From Prevotella conceptionensis 9403948 (GTDB taxonomy: Bacteria > Bacteroidota > Bacteroidia > Bacteroidales > Bacteroidaceae): a DNA stretch of 64,000 bases. Location of the stretch: the NCBI RefSeq assembly GCF_000312305.1, contig NZ_HE999447.1, forward strand, positions 150,442 through 214,441, read 5' to 3'. Positions 56,110 to 63,862 of this stretch are shown in pieces. How positions within the stretch are numbered: position 1 is the stretch's first letter; every line of letters begins with the position of its first letter. A program made the position numbers and the translations under genes. The notes under the pieces were generated by a model that was given only the letters and a program-made list of their open reading frames with translations, was not told the origin of the DNA and did no database searches.

Positions 56110-56420
56110 GTTGTCTCGACTTTTATTGTTTATACGAATTGAGAGGAGTATATTATCTTTGTGATGCAAAACCAAAACAAACACCCCTCTCATGCACGAA
56201 GTACTGGACAAAGATACGATAAAATCCAAAATTCTGCACCATTTGTCTGTGGCTAAACGTGGTTATGTCTCAAAAATGACCTGATGGAAGTCATTCTATA
56301 CATTCTCTACAAGCCCAAAAACCGGCTGTCGATGGCAGATGACTTCTGCGTTTCCATGATACTGTTTCCGTTGGCCATGAGCAGTATGTCCTACAACTAC
56401 TCGCGCTGGCGGTCGTAAGC
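56110..56420 (+). pseudogene. Degenerate IS5-type transposase 5' fragment
   Basis: This is the best preserved of the transposase-derived ends. An upstream region GTCTCGACTTTTATTGTTT (56112-56130) and a TTATCTTTG box precede ATG 56192. A 30-codon frame beginning MHEVLDKDTIKSKIL and containing SVAKRGYVSK ends in TGA at 56282-56284. The next frame continues with LMEVILYILYKPK, then TGCRWQM after another shift. Such an N-terminus resembles IS5-superfamily transposases of Bacteroidota, an inference from memory. Everything after about 56420 is unrecognisable. It forms the right end of inverted repeat copy E and matches the ends of copies A, B and C. Confidence 0.65.
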
Positions 56421-57345
56421 GTACGTGCTTTCTGTGCCGTTGCCCATGCGCGCGTACTTAGCACAACCGCTTTTGTCTAGTTTTATGTAATAAATTTAAC
56501 ATTATAAGTGCCCTTTTCGTCCACCAACCGCTCACCTTGCCGCGAAAAATCGATTCTCGCGAAGGTTGGTTTTGACGTAAAGGGGGGTTAGCTTGTGCAT
56601 ACGGTAAAATGAATATTTATTTCAAAGAACCGCCATTTGCACCAGTTCTTAGGCTATTTGCAGCAAAATGAAGTGCAATATGCCGCAAAACGCAGTGCAT
56701 TTTGGTGCTAAACGCAGTGCGTTTTGGTGCTAAATGCAATGCGTTTTGGTGCAAAATGCAGTGTGTTTTGGTGCTAAACGCAAGCTAAAAAGCTGCTAAA
56801 TGCGCAATGATACGCATAAATATACACCACAATGGTATAAACAAAACCTTATAGAACCATTAAAAACAAGACCGGAAAGGGCGAAAATGTAGTTAAAAAG
56901 TAGGATTTTAGGGTCTAAAAGTGGGTAATTGGGCTTGAAAAATTACGAGCCGGCAACCAAACTAGAAAGGCTAAATGGTGCAAAATGCAGCTATTTTTCT
57001 TAATAACGGACACATCAGAAGACGTGAATGGCTAGAAATAGTGGCTATTTACCTACTTTTTTACCTTAATTTTCGCTAGAACTGAGTGGAAATTAGAACA
57101 CTATTGTAAAATAAAAATAATATTTTTAAGTTGATGAGTTGATGGGTTGGGGTGGGTTTGAGTAGATGAGTTAGTGAGCTCTTGAGTTGATGAGTATTTG
57201 AGTTTACGAGTTTTTGAGTTGATGAGTTAATGAGTTAATGAGTTATGAGCTTGTGGGGTTGATGAACTTGGGGGTTGAAGAGTTGATGAGCTTGTCTGGG
57301 TTGGTGAATTGATGAGCTTGCGGGTTTGTGGGTTGAGCAGAATTT
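56110..57345 (-). repeat. Composite intergenic repeat, copy E (inverted)
   Basis: This is the same element as A-D but on the opposite strand. From high to low coordinates: a short-period tract (GAGTTGATGAGTTTTTGAGTT-like, 57345-57129); the core (57128-56494) with CGCTAGAACTGAG near 57071-57083 corresponding to the TTCTAGCG anchor; the array of ~22-nt units read here as GCAGTGCGTTTTGGTGC (about 56790-56650); the AATCGATTCTCGCGAAGG block (56549-56566); and a distal part joined to the transposase fragment at 56110-56420. The core is about 635 bp. From 57346 to 57408 nothing is recognised. Confidence 0.85.
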
Positions 57346-57408
57346 CGTTCAATATCTCAAAATTACACATCCCACCTTATTAGTCTGATGCCTAGATGTA
57401 GAAGGCAT

Positions 57409-57448
57409 AAAAACAGAAACCCCGACTGACCTTTGGCCAATCGGGGTT
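57409..57448 (-). terminator. Terminator of the rpsF-rpsR-rplI operon
   Basis: AACCCCGA (57418-57425) pairs with TCGGGGTT (57441-57448). On the minus strand it is followed by CTGTTTTT. It lies about 30 bases after the rplI stop. Confidence 0.85.
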
Positions 57449-57475
57449 CATATAGATTTGCTTTACAGTGCAAAA

Positions 57476-58015
57476 TTATTCTGCTGCGGGAGTTTCCTCT
57501 ACTTCGGCGTTGGGGGTTTCCTCAACAACCTCAGCTACGACCGTTTCTTCTACTGCGGGTGTTTCAACCACTGCGTTTTCGGCAACAACCTTAACAGGAA
57601 CAACTATTTCCACTTCTTTATGGAAGTGAACAACAGCCTCGAAATCGCCAACACGCTTTATATCGCGCATGGTGATAATCTTCCTGTCTACCTCGATGCC
57701 TTGTTTCTTCAATTCTTCGGCAACGGTGGCTGCGTTAACCGAGCCGTATGTTGCGCCAGTTGCAGAAACCTTGGCCTCGATAACAAGTGCCACGCCTTCT
57801 AGTGCTTTCGCCTTCTTTTCGGCCTCGGCCTTGATGGCAGCAAGCTTGTGAGCCTGTTGTTTCAAGTTCTCGGCGAGAACCTTCTTAGCCGACTCGGAGG
57901 CAATAACGGCCTTACCCGTAGGGATGAGATAGTTACGGCCATAGCCGCTTTTTACGTTTACAATATCGTTCTTATAACCTAGTCCGATAATGTCTTCTTT
58001 GAGTATTAATTCCAT
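57476..58015 (-). CDS. rplI: 50S ribosomal protein L9 with acidic C-terminal extension
   Basis: L9 binds 23S rRNA near the L1 stalk and helps frame maintenance. The N-terminal domain is canonical: MELILKEDIIGLGYKNDIVN, KSGYGRNYLIPTGKA, then the long helix and the C-terminal domain with VHFHKEVEIVVPVKV. The usual length is about 148 residues; this one is 179, with roughly 35 extra residues made almost only of E, V, A, T and P (such as EETVVAEVVEETPNAE). The tail looks disordered and acidic. The gene ends the rpsF-rpsR-rplI operon. Confidence 0.95.
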   Translation of the reverse strand: MELILKEDIIGLGYKNDIVNVKSGYGRNYLIPTGKAVIASESAKKVLAENLKQQAHKLAAIKAEAEKKAKALEGVALVIEAKVSATGATYGSVNAATVAEELKKQGIEVDRKIITMRDIKRVGDFEAVVHFHKEVEIVVPVKVVAENAVVETPAVEETVVAEVVEETPNAEVEETPAAE

Positions 58016-58031
58016 TCTGTTCCTCCTCTCG

Positions 58032-58301
58032 TTATTTCATCAAATCGGTTACATAAGGAAGCAACGCTATTTGGCGTGCGCGCTTGATGGCTTGTGCCAC
58101 GCGGCGTTGGTATTTGAGCGAAGTGCCTGTGATGCGACGGGGCAAAATCTTTCCCTGCTCGTTAAGGAACTTCTTGAGGAACTCGGGATCCTTGTAGTCG
58201 ATGTATTTGATACCGCTCTTCTTGAAACGGCAATATTTCTTCTTTTTGGTATCCACCGAGGGTGGGGTCAAATAGCGAATTTCTGATTGTTTGTCTGCCA
58301 T
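58032..58301 (-). CDS. rpsR: 30S ribosomal protein S18
   Basis: S18 pairs with S6 on the platform of the small subunit. The 89-residue protein has [40 protein letters not shown] and [20 protein letters not shown], all canonical. It is the middle gene of the operon, two bases after rpsF and 16 bases before rplI. Confidence 0.97.
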   Translation of the reverse strand: MADKQSEIRYLTPPSVDTKKKKYCRFKKSGIKYIDYKDPEFLKKFLNEQGKILPRRITGTSLKYQRRVAQAIKRARQIALLPYVTDLMK

Positions 58302-58303
58302 GT

Positions 58304-58651
58304 TTAAGCCTCCTCTAATTTTTTAGTCCACTTGTGCTTTCTCTTCTCGGCGTATTGTACAGCGTACTTGTCGAGTTTCACTACCATGTGACGGATAACT
58401 TTCTCGTCACGACGATAGCCTGTTTCGAGCGATTTAATCACTTCTGGCTCGGCCTTGAACTCCAACAGACAATAGAAGCCTGTTGATTTCTTCTGAATAG
58501 CATAAGCCATTTTTTTCAATCCCCAGGCCTCTTCGTTCACAATCTCGGCACCTTTATCGGTGAGGAGTTTCTTGAATTTAGCGACCGTTTCCTTCATCTG
58601 TTCATCAGACAAAACGGGAGTCAAAATGAAAACGGTTTCGTATTGATTCAT
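58304..58651 (-). CDS. rpsF: 30S ribosomal protein S6
   Basis: S6 forms a heterodimer with S18 on the small subunit. The 115-residue protein has [17 protein letters not shown], the ALKK-type [20 protein letters not shown], and [20 protein letters not shown]. Length is normal. It is the first gene of the operon and has a strong promoter with a leader of about 40 bases. Confidence 0.96.
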   Translation of the reverse strand: MNQYETVFILTPVLSDEQMKETVAKFKKLLTDKGAEIVNEEAWGLKKMAYAIQKKSTGFYCLLEFKAEPEVIKSLETGYRRDEKVIRHMVVKLDKYAVQYAEKRKHKWTKKLEEA

Positions 58652-58694
58652 ACTGAAAATGTAATTAATAAATGTTATTTTGCAAATTGCGGTG

Positions 58695-58726
58695 CAAAGG
58701 TATTGATTTTTATTGATTTAACCAAA
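58695..58726 (-). promoter_or_regulatory. Promoter of the rpsF operon
   Basis: On the minus strand TTTG (58726-58723) and TACCTTTG (58702-58695) are exactly 20 bases apart. It overlaps face to face with the plus-strand box at 58736-58743. Confidence 0.8.
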
Positions 58727-58735
58727 CCTTTTTTG

Positions 58736-58743
58736 TAATTTTG
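58736..58743 (+). promoter_or_regulatory. -7 promoter box of the small membrane protein gene
   Basis: TAATTTTG lies 19 bases before the ATG at 58763, only 9 bases from the -33 box of the divergent rpsF promoter, so the two promoters overlap. Confidence 0.65.
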
Positions 58744-58762
58744 TCTTCACATTAGATTGATT

Positions 58763-58942
58763 ATGAGGAAATTTTATCCATATATCGGCCTTGCGTTGGT
58801 CTGCATGGGCGTTATTATATTTATCGTTAGCTACTTTGCCAAGTGGACGCACAGCAACCTTCCGCTCTTTGTAGGACTGGTTTCGGTGGTTTGCGGTGCC
58901 GTGCTACATGTTGTTTGGCAAAAGAAGTCGAGCGAATATTAA
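58763..58942 (+). CDS. Small two-helix membrane protein
   Basis: This 59-residue protein has two hydrophobic helices (YIGLALVCMGVIIFIVSYF and LFVGLVSVVCGAVLHVVW) joined by a short polar loop and a lysine-rich tail. A TTG two codons upstream could also serve as start, but the ATG at 58763 is preferred. I believe similar small proteins occur in other Bacteroidota, without known function. It has its own -7 box and a hairpin after the stop. Confidence 0.7.
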   Translation: MRKFYPYIGLALVCMGVIIFIVSYFAKWTHSNLPLFVGLVSVVCGAVLHVVWQKKSSEY

Positions 58943-58980
58943 ACCTGCATCACATACGATGGGTTTAAAGCATACGCGTC

Positions 58981-59014
58981 AACGGGGCACTGGCAGATTT
59001 GCCAAGCACCCCGT
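58981..59014 (+). terminator. Hairpin after the small membrane protein gene
   Basis: AACGGGGCACTGGCA pairs with TGCCAAGCACCCCGTT with a small internal mismatch, followed by AAAATGG. It may end transcription from both sides. Confidence 0.6.
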
Positions 59015-59049
59015 TAAAATGGAAAGCTAAGGTTAATTAAGTTACCTAA

Positions 59050-59210
59050 GTTTTTGAGTTATTGAGTTTGTGAGTTATGAGTTTACACGCCATCTCCTAT
59101 TCTCCCCAAAATTAAAAGCTTACGAACTTATAATTGCAGAAGAACTTGAGAGCTTAAAAACTCATGAACTAGCTAGCCCACGAACCAACGAACTCAGAAA
59201 CTTTTTAGTT
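59050..59210. repeat. Detached fragment of the short-period repeat tract
   Basis: A stretch of TTTTTGAGTTATTGAGTTTG units on one side (59050-59081) and ACTTGAGAGCTTAAAAACTC / ACGAACTTATAATT units on the other (about 59120-59210) resembles two tract pieces in opposite orientation, without core or minisatellite. It may be a remnant of a deleted composite element. Confidence 0.55.
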
Positions 59211-59216
59211 TATAGC

Positions 59217-59915
59217 CTACTCCACATCAGGTGTTATCAGCTTATAACCCTTACCGTGGATGTTGATGATTTCGATGTCTTCATCGTCCTTCAAATGCTT
59301 ACGCAATTTCGTGATATACACGTCCATTGAGCGAGCATTGAAATAATTGTCGTCTATCCAAATGGTTTTCAGTGCGAAGTCACGCTGCAAAATCTCGTTG
59401 GCGTGCGAACAAAGCAGTGCCAACAACTCATTTTCCTTGGTGGTAAGCTTGGTTTGCTTGCCGCCAATGGTAAGCAGTTGTTTCTGCGTGTCGAACAAGA
59501 ACTTGCCTATATGATATAAGGTATTTTCCTTATTCTTCTTTCCGCGAACGCGGCGCAGTATGGCCTCTACACGGAAAACCAACTCTTCCATCGAGAAAGG
59601 CTTGGTGATATAGTCGTCTGCTCCAATCTTGAAACCTTCCAGGATGTCTTCTTTCAGCGTCTTGGCCGTTAAGAAAACAATGGGGATTTCAGAGTTAGCT
59701 TGCCTTATCTCCTGTGCTAATGTAAAGCCATCCTTTTTAGGCATCATCACATCTAGCACACAAATATCAAACTTCGTTTTCAAAAAGGCCTTGTAGCCAG
59801 CCTCGCCGTCAGGACAAAGTTCAGCCATATAGCCCTTAGCCTGCAAGTACTCGCGAAGCAACATTCCCAAATTCTCATCGTCCTCGCATAACAGGATTTT
59901 CAATTTCTCGTCCAT
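59217..59915 (-). CDS. rprY: Response regulator RprY-like (OmpR family)
   Basis: This 232-residue DNA-binding response regulator has a receiver domain with the phospho-acceptor Asp55 in FDICVLDVMMPKKDG and the conserved FLTAKTL and YITKPFSMEEL (Lys). An OmpR/PhoB winged helix follows, with TTKENELLALLCSHANEILQ and SMDVYITKLRKHLK. The organisation matches RprY of Bacteroides fragilis, the partner of RprX. It follows the histidine kinase gene by five bases, so both are cotranscribed. Confidence 0.88.
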   Translation of the reverse strand: MDEKLKILLCEDDENLGMLLREYLQAKGYMAELCPDGEAGYKAFLKTKFDICVLDVMMPKKDGFTLAQEIRQANSEIPIVFLTAKTLKEDILEGFKIGADDYITKPFSMEELVFRVEAILRRVRGKKNKENTLYHIGKFLFDTQKQLLTIGGKQTKLTTKENELLALLCSHANEILQRDFALKTIWIDDNYFNARSMDVYITKLRKHLKDDEDIEIINIHGKGYKLITPDVE

Positions 59916-59920
59916 AATCT

Positions 59921-61480
59921 TTAATCTTTTATTATTGGTAATTTTATCGTAAACGTTGTTCCTTTGCCGTATTCGCTCTCTACGGAAATCTCACCTTTGT
60001 GTACGTCTATTATCTTTTTTACGTAAGCGAGCCCCAGTCCGAAACCTTTTACATTGTGAAGGTTGCCTGTATGAACACGGAAGAACTTCTCAAACACTTT
60101 CTTTAAATTATCTTTCTTTATGCCGATACCCGTATCTCGCACCGAAAGGTAAAGGTGGTCATCATCGTTCCATGTACGAAGGTATATGTCCAGTGGGCCA
60201 TCGGGTTTCTTATACTTCACTGCATTGTCCATCAAGTTGAAGATGGCGTTTTGGAAGTGCATTTCATCTACATAGATGGTAGAGTCTATCGCCTCTATTT
60301 CTGTGTATATCTTACCACCCGTATGCTCAACTCTTAGGGTGAACGTGTGTGCAATATTCTCGACCATTTCGTTGAGGTCGAGTTGTTTCATGTTGAAGAT
60401 GGCTTTCTTCTTGTCGAAGAGCGACATCTGCAAAACCTTCTCAACAAGGAACCGTAAGCGTTTCGACTCGTCGTTTATAACGCCCCCCAGGTGTTTCATC
60501 ATGCTCTCGCTCTTGGTAACGCTGGTATCGTTCAGCATTTGGGCGGCAAGCGAAATGCTGCTGATGGGCGTCTTCAACTCGTGCGTCATGTTGTTGATAA
60601 AGTCGTTTCGCATCTCGGTGTACCGTTTCTGGCGGAAGATAACCACGATGGTGAAGATGAAAGTGACAAGCAACACCAATGTGAATATAACCGAGGGGAT
60701 AACAAAACGCACGCTTGAATAAATGTAGCTGTTCATGTCGGGGAAGTGTATCTTCACCAATCCCATTTTAGAGGCGGGGTCGTTTCTGAACAACACCTGC
60801 GAGTAAGAATAGTCTTCGCCCTCTTCCGAATAGTCAGAACAGCGATAAATTTCTCTACCATCGGGCGTTGACACCGTGAAATGGTATTGCAGGTTTATGC
60901 CGTTGCTCATCAATTCGTTTTTAAGGTCTTGATCTAGCGACTTGAAGTTGATGCGCTCTTTCAGCGGACGCTCAGATGCCGAATAAAGAATGGTGTACAC
61001 CACCTCGTCTAACAGCGCGCGTTGGTAAACATACCTGTTCTTAACCACCTCTTGCATGGCTTTCGATGCTTCGGAGAGCGAGTTCTTGTCGCTCCTCAAA
61101 ATCATGGCCTTTGGCATTTGCGAGGGTTTGGTTGTAATGGTTTTCAGTTCGAAAGCCGTGTACATCATGCCGCCCTTGTCGCCAAGCGACAATTGGTGCG
61201 AACGCTGGTAAGAGCCGTCGGGCAAACCGTTTCGCCCACTAGCACTATCGTTTTGAAGTGCCTTATGCTCGGTTTCGTTAATGTCTTTTTCAAGATAGCG
61301 AAGCGTTTCGTTAAGTTCCATGTTACGCGACGCTTGATATAAAGCTCGATTTACAGACTCATCAAACTGCTCCTTCTTCATGTCCGCCATCTCCTGAATA
61401 TACTTCAGCTGTACGAACAGAAGAGCAAGGAAAGAAGTTCCCATTATGATTGCTATTGTCCAAATCGTTCTTTTCTTCAT
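59921..61480 (-). CDS. rprX: Sensor histidine kinase RprX-like
   Basis: This 519-residue membrane kinase has two transmembrane helices (about residues 6-24 and 265-290). A periplasmic sensor domain of about 240 residues lies between them. The phospho-acceptor is in MTHELKTPISSISLAAQM, and the catalytic domain has NAIFNLMDNAVKY (N box), RDTGIGIKK (G1), and GFGLGLAYVKKI (G2). It resembles RprX of Bacteroides fragilis. A frame 12 residues longer exists, but the -7 box lies directly before the ATG at 61480, so that start is used. It sits upstream of rprY. Confidence 0.88.
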   Translation of the reverse strand: MKKRTIWTIAIIMGTSFLALLFVQLKYIQEMADMKKEQFDESVNRALYQASRNMELNETLRYLEKDINETEHKALQNDSASGRNGLPDGSYQRSHQLSLGDKGGMMYTAFELKTITTKPSQMPKAMILRSDKNSLSEASKAMQEVVKNRYVYQRALLDEVVYTILYSASERPLKERINFKSLDQDLKNELMSNGINLQYHFTVSTPDGREIYRCSDYSEEGEDYSYSQVLFRNDPASKMGLVKIHFPDMNSYIYSSVRFVIPSVIFTLVLLVTFIFTIVVIFRQKRYTEMRNDFINNMTHELKTPISSISLAAQMLNDTSVTKSESMMKHLGGVINDESKRLRFLVEKVLQMSLFDKKKAIFNMKQLDLNEMVENIAHTFTLRVEHTGGKIYTEIEAIDSTIYVDEMHFQNAIFNLMDNAVKYKKPDGPLDIYLRTWNDDDHLYLSVRDTGIGIKKDNLKKVFEKFFRVHTGNLHNVKGFGLGLAYVKKIIDVHKGEISVESEYGKGTTFTIKLPIIKD

Positions 61481-61486
61481 ATTTGC

Positions 61487-61494
61487 AAAATTAA
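61487..61494 (-). promoter_or_regulatory. -7 promoter box of rprXY
   Basis: TAATTTTG on the minus strand ends only six bases before the ATG at 61480, with GTTG (61518-61515) at 20-base spacing as a possible -33 box. Transcription from this promoter should yield a leaderless message. Confidence 0.6.
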
Positions 61495-61639
61495 CAGGGC
61501 AAACGAGATAACACAACTCGAATGTTAAAAACGTTTCCCATTTTCAAATACGTTAACGAAAAAGCCAGTGTGTATGCGAATATAGGCAATTAACTCTCAG
61601 TGCTTTCCTGGTAAAAAGGCGTTTTTCGAATGGTATCAA

Positions 61640-61672
61640 TCCCCGACAGCCACATACGATGGCTGCCAGGGA
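61640..61672 (-). terminator. Hairpin after the EF-G2 gene
   Basis: TCCCCGACAGCCA (61640-61652) pairs with TGGCTGCCAGGGA (61660-61672) with two mismatches. It lies 28 bases after the stop of the minus-strand gene. Confidence 0.7.
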
Positions 61673-61699
61673 CTTAATTAATGATAAACCTAAACAAAT

Positions 61700-63862
61700 T
61701 TACTCTTCTTCATTAGCCAGCTCGGCCTCGTGTTCCTTAATAAGCTCTTGCTGTATTTCGTTCGGAACAAGCTCATAGCTAGCAAACTTAGTGGTGAACG
61801 ATGCGCGGCCGCCTGTAAGCGAGCTCAACGAGATAGAATAGTTAGACAGTTCCTTCAAAGGAATCTTAGCCATCAGCTTTTGGTATCCAGCCTCGCTGTC
61901 CATTCCCATTATCAATGCGCGTCTACCTTGCAAGTCGCTCATCACGTCGCCCATGAAATCGTCTGGAACGTACACTTCCAAGTCGTAAATGGGTTCGAGA
62001 ATCTTTGGTCCTGCTGCCTTAAACGCGTCAGAGAAGGCGCGACGTGCAGCCAACATGAACGAAAGTTCGTTTGAATCTACGGGGTGCATCTTGCCATCAT
62101 ACACGATAACACGTACGTCTCGCGCATAGCTGCCCGTTAACGGACCATGTTCCATACAGTCCATGATGCCTTTCAGTATTGCCGGCATGAAACGTGCATC
62201 AATGGCTCCACCAACAACCGAGTTGATAAACACCAGCTTGCCTCCCCACTCCAACGGCAATTCTTCTTTGCCCTTGATATTCATCTTCACATCCTGGCCA
62301 TTCAACTTATAGGTTGTTGGGTCGGGCATGCCTTCTGCATAAGGCTCGATAATGAGATGAACTTCACCAAATTGCCCTGCACCACCACTCTGTTTCTTGT
62401 GGCGATACTCTGCGCTAGCCGACTTGGTGATGGTCTCACGATAAGGAATTTTCGGTTCACCGAATTTCACTTGCAGTTTCTCGTTGTTTTCCAGTCGCCA
62501 TTTGAGGGTTCTTAAATGGAACTCGCCTTGACCATGTACGATGGTTTGTCGCAACTCCTTGCTTTGCTCCACCACCCATGTTGGGTCTTCCTGGTGCATT
62601 CTAAGCAAGGCAGCCATCAACTTCTCGGTGTCTTGCGTGTTAACGGCCTTTATTGAGCGCGAATATTTTGAATTGGGGTATTTGATAAAATCGAACTTAT
62701 TGTCGCAATCCTTAGCGTTGAGGGTGTTACCAGTCTTTACGTCTTTAAGTTTAACGGTACATCCGATGTCGCCTGCATTCAGTTTGTCTACGGGTATGCG
62801 GTTTGCGCCAGCACAAGCGTAAAGTTGTCCGATACGTTCTTTCGAACCGCGGTCGGCGTTCGTCATGTCGTCGCCCACCTTTACGCACCCGCTCATCACC
62901 TTGAAATAAGACACTTCGCCGATGTGCGGTTCCATTCCCGTTTTAAAGAAGTAAATGGAGGTAGGTCCTTCCGCTGCAGGTGTTATTTCTTCACCGCGAG
63001 TATTGTGCAGTTTGGGCATCTCGCTTACGAACGGAACCACATTACCCAAGAACTCCATAAGTCTACGCACACCCATGTCTTTGCCTGCGCACACGCAGAA
63101 TACGGGGAAAATGCTGCGCGTTACAAGACCTTTGCGAATGCCTTCACGCAGTTCGTCTTCGGTAAGCGTTTCGCTTTCGAAGAACTTCTCCATCAGTCCT
63201 TCGTCGTTCTCGGCTGCTGCCTCAACCAATATCTTATTCAAAGCCGTAGCCTTTTCCATTTCTTCAGCAGGAATGTCTTCCACCTTTGGCGAGCCTCCCT
63301 CAGCGTTCCACGAATATTTTTTCATGGTAAGCACGTCGATGATGGCATTAAAGCCTGGCCCTGTTTGCGTTGGATACTGAATTTGCACACATTTCTCGCC
63401 ATAGATATCCTTCATGGTCGAGATGATATTATCGAAGTCGCACTTCTCTGAATCCAGCTGGTTGATAAGGAAGATAACAGGTTTCTTGAGTTTTTCCGTA
63501 TATCTGAAATTGTTTTGTGTTCCCACTTCGGGACCGTATTGCCCGTTAATCAGGATAACGGCCTCGTCTGTAACGTTCAGCGCGGTTATTGCTCCGCTCA
63601 CAAAATCGTCAGCTCCGGGACAGTCGATGATGTTCAGCTTTTTGTTGTTCCACTCTACATGGAATATTGTCGGGAAGACCGAGTAGCCATATTCCTGTTC
63701 AACGGGGAAATAATCGCTCACCGTGTTCTTTGCTTCCACCGAGCCACGGCGCTTGATTACACCACTACCAAAAAGCATTGCCTCGGCAAGAGTGGTCTTG
63801 CCGGAACCCGCACTGCCCACTAGGGCAATGTTCTTAATTTCGTTCGTCTGATAAACCCTCAT
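61700..63862 (-). CDS. fusA2: EF-G paralog (EF-G2/FusA2 type) lacking the catalytic histidine
   Basis: This 720-residue protein has the five-domain layout of EF-G but a diverged GTPase domain. G1 is GSAGSGKTT (16-24) instead of the usual AHIDAGKTT; switch I lacks the RGITI motif (EYGYSVFPTIFHVEW); G3 is DCPGADDF (80-87), so the catalytic His of DTPGHVDF is Ala84; G4 is NQLD. Domains III-V are well conserved (HGQGEFHLRTLKW, YRETITKSASAEYRHKKQSG, GSYARDVRV). In Bacteroides thetaiotaomicron an EF-G2 has been reported to support translocation without GTP hydrolysis; this protein fits that group. No fusA1 is here to compare. Confidence 0.85.
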   Translation of the reverse strand: MRVYQTNEIKNIALVGSAGSGKTTLAEAMLFGSGVIKRRGSVEAKNTVSDYFPVEQEYGYSVFPTIFHVEWNNKKLNIIDCPGADDFVSGAITALNVTDEAVILINGQYGPEVGTQNNFRYTEKLKKPVIFLINQLDSEKCDFDNIISTMKDIYGEKCVQIQYPTQTGPGFNAIIDVLTMKKYSWNAEGGSPKVEDIPAEEMEKATALNKILVEAAAENDEGLMEKFFESETLTEDELREGIRKGLVTRSIFPVFCVCAGKDMGVRRLMEFLGNVVPFVSEMPKLHNTRGEEITPAAEGPTSIYFFKTGMEPHIGEVSYFKVMSGCVKVGDDMTNADRGSKERIGQLYACAGANRIPVDKLNAGDIGCTVKLKDVKTGNTLNAKDCDNKFDFIKYPNSKYSRSIKAVNTQDTEKLMAALLRMHQEDPTWVVEQSKELRQTIVHGQGEFHLRTLKWRLENNEKLQVKFGEPKIPYRETITKSASAEYRHKKQSGGAGQFGEVHLIIEPYAEGMPDPTTYKLNGQDVKMNIKGKEELPLEWGGKLVFINSVVGGAIDARFMPAILKGIMDCMEHGPLTGSYARDVRVIVYDGKMHPVDSNELSFMLAARRAFSDAFKAAGPKILEPIYDLEVYVPDDFMGDVMSDLQGRRALIMGMDSEAGYQKLMAKIPLKELSNYSISLSSLTGGRASFTTKFASYELVPNEIQQELIKEHEAELANEEE

